Shown piece by piece: positions 1-5,134 of a DNA stretch of 5,134 nucleotides; position 1 is the stretch's first letter, and each line of letters begins with the position of its first letter. Source of the DNA: Anaerolineae bacterium (lineage in GTDB: Bacteria; Chloroflexota; Anaerolineae; B4-G1; SLSP01). The stretch is taken from NCBI GenBank assembly GCA_021107605.1, contig JAIOSN010000050.1:1-5134 (forward strand), in the 5' to 3' direction. A program made the translations under genes and the position numbers. The notes under the pieces are model-generated. The model saw only the letters and a list, made by a program, of their open reading frames with translations, was not told the origin of the DNA and searched no databases.

Positions 1-2170
1 AGGGGGCATCAAAGAGATTTAAGCTGACGTTAAGATCTGCTCGCCGGAGTAAGGGGTTCTTTCGCAAGGTAGCCAAGATATCAGCGTAAGATTGAGCTAG
101 GTTAAGAGCCTCACTAGCCCGGTAAAGCTGCTCAGTATCGGCGAGTGCTTGCTGAGTCTGCTCAAAGAGACGCGCATTCTCATTGTCCATGGAGAGCTGG
201 CCCACCACGTCAGTCACCAATGTTATTTCCTCTTCAGTCCAGCTACGATTCTCATCCAATTCTTGGATTCCCACCGCCCCGAGCACTTCATCTTGGAACA
301 TAATAGGAACCGCCAGCATAGATTGTGTCGGGGCAGCTTCCCGCTCGCCCCGTGACCCAGAAACCATCACCGGCGACCGCTCATCCCAAGCTCTCTCCAT
401 CTCCGGAGTCCAATCACTACCTAGCGGCGCAACACCCAACGTCTGATATTCGGCCTTCAGCACTTGCTCTCGGCTAAAGACTTTCTCCCATTCCTCCATC
501 AGGTAATAGCGCTGTACAGCCCTTACGTCCTGCAAGGCCTTCTCCATCTGTTGGTAGAGACGGGCATTGGAGATAGCGATAGCAATCTGATCGGCCAGCG
601 TTTGCAATACGGCCACATCCTCTTCATTGAAGGCCTCGGGGTCTTTACTCTGCACGTCCAGAGCACCAATCCGCTCGTCACCGACCTGCAGTAGTAAAGC
701 CAGCTCCGAACGAGTGTCCGGTAAATCGGGGTTGTCAAAGTGGACAGCATCCGCACCAACATCCAGCGCAATGCGCGGCTTGCCAGTAGCTGTCACCCAA
801 CCAACAATTCCCTGTTCTCCTACCCGCAACCGGTGATGCCGCGCCAGCAGCAGCTGGCCGCCGGTGCTATTCGTGGCCGCCAGCACGGCCCACTCCTCTG
901 TCTCATCCAGTAAAAAGATGCCGGCGTGGTAAAAGCCCAAACTATTACTGATCAATGCCACCGCTTCGCACAACAGTTGTTCTGGTTCCAGTAACTGGCT
1001 GACAGCCTTCGCCAGCTCCGCAGTCACCTCCAGATAACGTGCGCGGCGGGTGGTCTGGTTATAAACATCCTCCAACTCATCATGGCGTCTCTGTACACCC
1101 GCCAGTAAGCGTGCCGCAACGATAGCATTAGCCACATTCCCCAGTAACCCCTCCAGGGCATGGACTTGTTCATCGGTAAAGGGATCTAATTCGGTACTGT
1201 GAATATCTAGCACTCCCAATATCTGCTCCTGCGCCAGCAGCGGGAGGGCCAACTCCGCGCGCGTGGGGAAGTTCTTATAGCGATAAGTGAACTCGACAGG
1301 GCGACCGCGTGTCCTCACGCTATCCCGCCAGGCCACCACCGTCTGGTAGCGTTTGCTCCGCAAGGCAGTGGAAACCACAGAGTTTCCCGACGGAGTAACG
1401 GTTACTTCCCGCATCAACAAGCCCTCCACCATCCCTCCCGTGGCCACAGTCAACGTCGCGACCTCAGTCTCGCTATCGTATTGAAAGAAGCTAACGTGAT
1501 AATATTCAAACGCTTCTTGAATCAGCTCCACCGTTCGCTCAATGATAGTGGACACCTCGACGGTAGCCGTGACCGCGTGCCCAATCTCAGTGCTCGCTCT
1601 GCCCTGTCGAATATAACGGGCAAGCTTCCCTTCGGTCTCTTCCCGCAGACGCCCCAGGGACCATAACACAGCCGTCATACCACCCAGCCCTACTAATTGC
1701 CCTCCCCATACTCCTATCGCGACCGCTTCCCCCAAGACAAGCATACGCAATGCTAAAATCAAAACTATAATTCCGGCCCAGAGTGATCCGGCAGCAGGAG
1801 TAAGCAGGAGAGATACCAGAGCAACGGGTACTGCATAAAGTAGCAACTGTGCATGCCCAAATGAATGCCCCCAACTCTCAAAGGAGACGAGAAAGAGTAT
1901 CAACGCAATTAAAAAGAGATAAAATGCCAATACCATGTAACCTTGTTGTTGTAATTTTCGCAAGCCAATTAGAACCACCATGAAAACCGGGCCTATCACC
2001 ATCCAAGATTGCAGGATTCCGACCGTAATTGTTGCCAGGGTCACCGTCGTGAAAATGATGGACAGCACAAGGGCGCCGAGCCAGAGAGGATACCAGATAA
2101 ACTCAACTCGGGGCAAATCCTCCTCACGGATAGCCATCAATGCTTTTAAGTGCTCCCATATTTTCCGCAT
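1..2170 (-). CDS. Polytopic membrane protein with tandem GAF domains (3' partial)
   Basis: Translating the minus strand from the ATG at 2168-2170 gives 723 codons without a stop, still open at base 1. The start is supported by a GGGAG Shine-Dalgarno seven bases upstream and by its position one base after the stop of gene A. Residues 24-172 hold about six hydrophobic segments. An amphipathic linker follows (RLREETEGKLARYIRQG), then GAF 195-360 (RAELALPLL, ILGVLDIHS), GAF 384-543 (GIFLLDE, RLRVGEQGIVG, IGALDVQS), compact GAF 544-669 (LAVPI, WTEEEITLV, ENARLFEQ), and from 683 the first part of another GAF ending in SLNLFDAP at the edge. An even number of helices would put the GAFs in the cytoplasm. 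It is probably a sensor; a histidine kinase or other output could lie beyond the window, but none is visible. It is out of frame with gene A, so the two are separate genes rather than one interrupted gene. Confidence 0.92.
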   Translation of the reverse strand, partial: MRKIWEHLKALMAIREEDLPRVEFIWYPLWLGALVLSIIFTTVTLATITVGILQSWMVIGPVFMVVLIGLRKLQQQGYMVLAFYLFLIALILFLVSFESWGHSFGHAQLLLYAVPVALVSLLLTPAAGSLWAGIIVLILALRMLVLGEAVAIGVWGGQLVGLGGMTAVLWSLGRLREETEGKLARYIRQGRASTEIGHAVTATVEVSTIIERTVELIQEAFEYYHVSFFQYDSETEVATLTVATGGMVEGLLMREVTVTPSGNSVVSTALRSKRYQTVVAWRDSVRTRGRPVEFTYRYKNFPTRAELALPLLAQEQILGVLDIHSTELDPFTDEQVHALEGLLGNVANAIVAARLLAGVQRRHDELEDVYNQTTRRARYLEVTAELAKAVSQLLEPEQLLCEAVALISNSLGFYHAGIFLLDETEEWAVLAATNSTGGQLLLARHHRLRVGEQGIVGWVTATGKPRIALDVGADAVHFDNPDLPDTRSELALLLQVGDERIGALDVQSKDPEAFNEEDVAVLQTLADQIAIAISNARLYQQMEKALQDVRAVQRYYLMEEWEKVFSREQVLKAEYQTLGVAPLGSDWTPEMERAWDERSPVMVSGSRGEREAAPTQSMLAVPIMFQDEVLGAVGIQELDENRSWTEEEITLVTDVVGQLSMDNENARLFEQTQQALADTEQLYRASEALNLAQSYADILATLRKNPLLRRADLNVSLNLFDAP
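164..1021 (-). repeat. GAF + compact-GAF cassette, copy in gene B
   Basis: Residues 384-669 of gene B are the counterpart of the cassette in gene A. The full GAF retains GIFLLDE, EEWAVL, HRLRVGEQGIVG and PRIALDVGADAV. Its core reads ELALLL where the gene A copy has EMALPL, so a usual proline is missing. The compact GAF begins with a VQR...EEW...EYQTLGV.PL stretch and ends with WTEEEITLV and ENARLFEQ. In gene B the cassette comes after another GAF rather than after HAMP, so it sits in a different architecture. Confidence 0.85.
1091..1588 (-). other. First GAF domain of gene B
   Basis: Residues 195-360 contain a GAF that directly follows the membrane block and its amphipathic linker. Marks are the opening helix (VSTIIERTVELIQEAFEYYH), the core strand RAELALPLLAQEQILGVLDI and the closing helix FTDEQVHALEGLL. 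It is clearly a GAF but less like the GAFs of gene A than the domain that follows it. Confidence 0.82.
1655..2101 (-). other. N-terminal block of about six membrane helices of gene B
   Basis: Hydrophobic segments lie at about residues 24-46, 47-69, 79-97, 107-123, 129-147 and 148-172, with short loops (LRKLQQQGY, ESWGHSFGHA). The 23 residues before the first are polar and charged, which suggests a cytoplasmic N-terminus. I do not recognise this as a named integral-membrane sensor family such as MASE or 7TMR. Bases 1861-1980 are only about 38% GC by hand count, against 73% at 841-900 within the same gene. Confidence 0.75.
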
Positions 2171-2171
2171 C

Positions 2172-5134
2172 CTAACTCTCCCTACTTCTCTTTAGGCGGG
2201 CCGCGCTCTCTTCCTCGCTCTCCATCGCTTTCTGATCTGGAGCCGATTCACTAACCTCTCTACCTCGCAAACGCACCAATACCCGATCAGCTCCCAATGC
2301 TTGCCCCAGCTCGGCGGCCGCGGTCTGCAGGATAGTAGCCATATCCGGTGAACGGCGGAGCCGTGAGGTGATCTCGTAGATCTGGCGCTCATGCTGTGCC
2401 CGGCGCTGCGCCTGCTCAAAGAGACGCGCGCTCTGAATGGCAATCGCCGTCTGACCAGCGATAGAAACTAAGAGATCACGGGCATGTTCATCGTAAACAC
2501 GCGGAGTGGTGTAACTCTGCACCGCGATAACGCCCAACACACGGTCGCCAATCATCAACGGCGCTCCCAACCAGGACAGCGATGCGCGCCCTATCCCGAC
2601 GCCCGTTAAATTTTGGAGTATCCATTCCTCTACGTGCTCTCGAATCAGAAGTGGCTGCTTCTGGCGCATGATATGCTCAGTCAGACCCTTCTGCTCCATC
2701 TGTCGCGCCTGCCACATTACCAGCTCCCCGTCTTCCATAACCAAAGGGAAGGAGAGCTCCTCTATTTTCTCGTCACAGAACGCGATATAGAAATTGGTGG
2801 CATCCAATAGACGCGCGGCGCCTTGATAAGTCGTTTCCAACACTGCCTGCACATGCAACTGCGAGGTAAGCGCCTGCGCCAGCTCATTCAAGGCCACCAG
2901 TTCCTCCGCCCGGATGCGGGCTTCGTGGAACAGCCGCGCGTTCTCCAACGCCACCACCGCCTGTGCCGCAAGCAATTCCGCCAACCGCACAGCTTCGGAA
3001 TCAAAAGGGGCCTGACTCGGTGACCGAAAAACAAGCAAGACCCCCAGCAATTGCTCTTTGGAGCCAAGCGGTACAGCCATAGCCGACCCTATCTCGGACT
3101 CAGGCAACCATTCGTCTCTCCGCTCCCAACTACGGTAATCATCAATCCGCAAAGATTTGTTTTGCGCAAAGACGTATCCAGCTAATCCCTCCTCTGGCTG
3201 GATCTCCCGTCCCTCAAAGGCCGCTGGACTTGTCAAGCCCCGGATTGAGGAGAGTACCAAGAGCTCCTCTCGTTCATTGTAATGTGCAAAAACACCGGCG
3301 TCGCCCACCAACACCTCCGCGGCGCGTTCCACCAGCAAATCCTGTGTCTCCTTAACCTCCACCACGTCACCAAAACGCAACGATAGCTCATAAAGTTCCC
3401 GCAATTCGGTGGAACGGCGCTCTGTCTCGGTCAACAAGTTGAGGTTTTCCACCACTACCGCGATCTGATTGGCCAGAGACTGAGCTAATTCCCGCGTATC
3501 CGGATCCAACAGAATATCTTCTACTCGCTGAATCAATGCGATAAAACCTACTTTTTTGGTCGCGGTGCGAATGGCCACGTAGAGCACCCGGCCTAGATCG
3601 TAATTTTGTGCCAAATCCAATTCTTCAAAGATCGGTAAGACTTTACCCATCTCTGGACGAGAGAGTCCTCGAAAGAAGATTTGCAAGTCCAGCGGTAAAG
3701 AGATAATACCCGCAGCAGCCAACAAATTTTCACCCGAAGGCAACGTCAATGCCTGTGGTTGTATTTTACTAGCATCGGAACTCAAGAAGGTAAAGATCCC
3801 CACCGCCATATTCAACCCTCGAGCCAAGATTACGGCAATCTCCTGCAACGCAACTTCTGCATTGCTCATGGAAGAAGCCGATTGTAATACCTGGTTGAGC
3901 AGCTCTTGGCTACGCGCCGTGCGTTGCGCCTCCTCAAATAGCCGCGCATTTTCCAACGCAATCGCTACCTGATCGCTGATACTTTTAATTAAGGTAATCT
4001 CCTCATCTGTCCAGTTCCGTTCGGGATCCGAAAGCGAGAGCATAGCGATTGTCTCTCCACGATATTGGAGTGGAGAGATAAGATAAGGATTATCTGCGCC
4101 CAACATCACCTGTCGCACCCCCGTGCCCCCCAACAAGGCCGGCGAAGTAGGCAGCGGCAAGACCGGCTGCACTCCCACACGATCATACTCGTAGGCCTGC
4201 GGACGAATGCGATCGGCAACTCGGGCCCAACCTTGACGGCTTTGATCACGTTGCATGGTCTCCAATTCGGCCAAGGCGAAACGAGTCTGTTCCAATAGCC
4301 GCGCGTTCTGCAAAGCTACTGATATCTGATCCGCCAACAGTTGCAAGGTCTCAATATCCTCATCAGTAAAAGCACCTTGTTCGACACTCTGCACGTCCAA
4401 CACACCCACCACCTGCTGATCCAAGTTAACCAAGGGCAGCGCCATCTCCGAGTGGGTCTCGGGCAGTTCGGAGGTATTGAACCAGACCGCATCCACCCCC
4501 ACATCCAGCGCGATACGTGGCCGTCCGGTAGCGGAGACCGACCCCACGATACCTTGCTGTCCCACTCGCAGACGATGGCCACGGGCCAACATGCGCTGGC
4601 CGCCTTCCGAGGAAACCGCCCGCAAAACGGCCCATTCCTGTTCGTCATCCAAGAGGAAGATACCCACGTGGTAATAGTTAAATTGAGTGGCGATCGCCGT
4701 CACCGTGCGCTTCAAGAGGTGCGAGACATCACGTACCGTAGCCGCCTCTTTGCTAACCAGAGCGACGGCCTGCAGCTGCTGCCCACGTTTTCGGAGCGCG
4801 TCTGTACGCTCGGCGACTTGTTGCTCCAAAGTACCGACCAGGTCATGTAAGCGAGCGGCCATCTCATTAAAAGTGCGTGCCAGAAAACCCAGCTCGTCGC
4901 GACCCCGCACCGGAATCTCATATTCAAAATCGCCGGCCCCGATGATGGCGGCGCCTTCCGCCAAATCACGCACCTGACGCAAGACCAGACGCTGCATAAA
5001 TATCAACAGCGACCCAATCAGCAGTCCCATCAACGCAGCACTGGCCAGCAGCGGCCCCCACATCAATGCGGGTGGCTCAACCACCGCCACAGTCTCACCA
5101 ATAACTACGTATAATGAGTCCTCCCCCAGCAACG
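2172..5134 (-). CDS. HAMP and multi-GAF membrane signalling protein (5' partial)
   Basis: Open from the window edge to a TAG stop at 2172-2174. Residues are numbered from the TTG at 5130-5132, giving 986 residues. That TTG is probably not the true start: it lies about 20 residues before a transmembrane helix, and HAMP receptors normally carry an earlier helix and an extracytoplasmic sensor. Order seen: helix 24-48, HAMP 48-102 (GDFEYEIPV, DELGFLARTFNEMA), short coiled coil, full GAF 125-282, compact GAF 283-398, divergent GAF 408-568, GAF 578-736, GAF 743-905 (SWLGAPL, GVIAVQS), half-GAF 913-955, charged tail. Domains are joined by helical linkers of the form ENARLFE. GAF domains bind small ligands or mediate dimerisation; ligands cannot be told here. 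No H-box, ATPase N/G boxes, GGDEF, EAL or cyclase motif is visible, so it probably signals through a partner. A phytochrome is unlikely: no PHY domain or convincing bilin cysteine. The family call is firm, the role inferred. Confidence 0.93.
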   Translation of the reverse strand, partial: LLGEDSLYVVIGETVAVVEPPALMWGPLLASAALMGLLIGSLLIFMQRLVLRQVRDLAEGAAIIGAGDFEYEIPVRGRDELGFLARTFNEMAARLHDLVGTLEQQVAERTDALRKRGQQLQAVALVSKEAATVRDVSHLLKRTVTAIATQFNYYHVGIFLLDDEQEWAVLRAVSSEGGQRMLARGHRLRVGQQGIVGSVSATGRPRIALDVGVDAVWFNTSELPETHSEMALPLVNLDQQVVGVLDVQSVEQGAFTDEDIETLQLLADQISVALQNARLLEQTRFALAELETMQRDQSRQGWARVADRIRPQAYEYDRVGVQPVLPLPTSPALLGGTGVRQVMLGADNPYLISPLQYRGETIAMLSLSDPERNWTDEEITLIKSISDQVAIALENARLFEEAQRTARSQELLNQVLQSASSMSNAEVALQEIAVILARGLNMAVGIFTFLSSDASKIQPQALTLPSGENLLAAAGIISLPLDLQIFFRGLSRPEMGKVLPIFEELDLAQNYDLGRVLYVAIRTATKKVGFIALIQRVEDILLDPDTRELAQSLANQIAVVVENLNLLTETERRSTELRELYELSLRFGDVVEVKETQDLLVERAAEVLVGDAGVFAHYNEREELLVLSSIRGLTSPAAFEGREIQPEEGLAGYVFAQNKSLRIDDYRSWERRDEWLPESEIGSAMAVPLGSKEQLLGVLLVFRSPSQAPFDSEAVRLAELLAAQAVVALENARLFHEARIRAEELVALNELAQALTSQLHVQAVLETTYQGAARLLDATNFYIAFCDEKIEELSFPLVMEDGELVMWQARQMEQKGLTEHIMRQKQPLLIREHVEEWILQNLTGVGIGRASLSWLGAPLMIGDRVLGVIAVQSYTTPRVYDEHARDLLVSIAGQTAIAIQSARLFEQAQRRAQHERQIYEITSRLRRSPDMATILQTAAAELGQALGADRVLVRLRGREVSESAPDQKAMESEEESAARLKRSRES
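2175..2396 (-). other. Half-GAF and charged C-terminal tail of gene A
   Basis: Residues 913-955 look like the first helix and first strand of a GAF (YEITSRLRRSPDMATILQTA, then LGADRVLVRL). Instead of the rest of the domain there follows about 30 residues rich in E, S, K and R up to the stop. From memory, similar endings occur in other long GAF proteins of Chloroflexota, so this may be a normal ending rather than damage. Confidence 0.6.
2178..2182 (-). promoter_or_regulatory. Shine-Dalgarno site of gene B
   Basis: The minus strand reads GGGAG here, followed by a seven-base spacer and the ATG at 2168-2170. The site lies inside the last codons of gene A, and the stop and start are arranged as TAG-G-ATG. 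This geometry supports the chosen start over the in-frame ATG at residue 12 and suggests translational coupling. No separate promoter for gene B is visible in the junction. Confidence 0.75.
2418..3911 (-). other. Three further GAF domains of gene A
   Basis: Three GAF domains follow the cassette. The first (residues 408-568) is divergent: its core lacks the usual small-hydrophobic-Pro-Leu strand and reads GRVLYVAIRTATKKVGFIAL. The second (578-736) is typical, with EEGLAGYVFAQNKSLRIDD, SAMAVPLGSKEQLLGVLLVF and ALENARLF. The third (743-905) is of the type with NFYIAFCDE, LTEHIMRQKQPLLI, SWLGAPLMIGDRVLGVIAVQ and a Y-DEHARDLL helix. Each is joined to the next by a helical linker. Ligands are not predictable from these motifs. 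Confidence 0.82.
3939..4760 (-). repeat. GAF + compact-GAF cassette, copy in gene A
   Basis: Residues 125-398 hold a full GAF followed at once by a shortened one. The same order is found in gene B. Between Y154 and F218 (bases 4479-4673) I count 48 of 65 residues identical to residues 414-478 of gene B, including GIFLLD, EWAVL, HRLRVG, QGIVG and PRIALDVG. The compact half shares only spaced residues (QR, W, V, Y, GV.P) and the ending WT-EEITL. Here the cassette directly follows HAMP and a short coiled coil. Confidence 0.85.
4827..5063 (-). other. Transmembrane helix and HAMP linker of gene A
   Basis: Residues 24-48 form a hydrophobic helix rich in L, A, G and I, followed by a HAMP domain at 48-102. 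The second HAMP helix is clear (DELGFLARTFNEMAARL), as is the GDFEYEIPV connector. The proline common in the first HAMP helix is absent; the stretch reads LRQVRDL. HAMP domains pass signals from the membrane to cytoplasmic modules. The roughly 20 residues before the helix look like the end of an extracytoplasmic region whose remainder lies outside the window. Confidence 0.88.

Noticed and set aside
1587..1874. A 95-codon minus-strand open frame.
   Set aside because: It overlaps the membrane-helix block of gene B in another frame; the gene B frame is continuous through it and makes clear domain sense.
2168..2174. Genes A and B as one gene broken by a premature stop or frameshift.
   Set aside because: Gene B is in another frame, has its own Shine-Dalgarno and ATG, and starts with a polar N-terminus followed by membrane helices, which would not follow a cytoplasmic GAF chain in one protein.
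4287..4760. Bacteriophytochrome-type photoreceptor GAF.
   Set aside because: No PHY domain follows, there is no convincing chromophore-binding cysteine in this GAF, and the motifs are those of general GAF domains.
4341..4850. A 169-codon open frame on the plus strand.
   Set aside because: It lies antisense to the HAMP and GAF region of gene A, which has strong domain matches. Its translation shows no recognisable domain and there is no supporting ribosome site. It is a frame shadow.
1..5134. CRISPR array, tRNA, rRNA, insertion sequence, terminator hairpin or a new defence system.
   Set aside because: The whole window is coding on the minus strand apart from one base at 2171. I saw no regularly spaced repeats, transposase motifs, terminal inverted repeats or T-tailed hairpins, and no nuclease or other effector domain.

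Overview
The window is filled by two genes on the minus strand, read from high to low coordinates. Both run off an edge, so neither is complete here. No RNA gene, mobile element, CRISPR array or intergenic region longer than 1 base is visible.

Gene A (5134 down to 2172) lacks its 5' end. It encodes a membrane-anchored signalling protein: one transmembrane helix, a HAMP linker, then a chain of about five GAF domains and a final half-GAF. It stops without a recognisable kinase, cyclase, GGDEF/EAL or methyl-accepting domain. Gene B (2170 down to 1) starts one base after the stop of gene A, behind a clear Shine-Dalgarno sequence. It has an N-terminal block of about six transmembrane helices, then two full GAF domains, a compact GAF and the beginning of a fourth. 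It is still open at base 1, so its C-terminus and any output domain are unseen.

The two proteins share a two-domain cassette, a full GAF followed by a shortened one. In its best part the cassettes are 48/65 identical in protein sequence by hand count, so part of one gene probably arose by duplication from the other or from a common source. The one-base junction suggests co-transcription and probably coupled translation, so the two may act in one signalling pathway. The ligands and output are not shown by this sequence.

Long tandem GAF arrays behind HAMP or polytopic membrane anchors, with this wording of GAF motifs, resemble proteins I know from Chloroflexota (Anaerolineae-like and related lineages). 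The mid-range, uneven GC content fits this but does not prove it. The lineage call is an inference from protein style only; there is no phylogenetic marker here.
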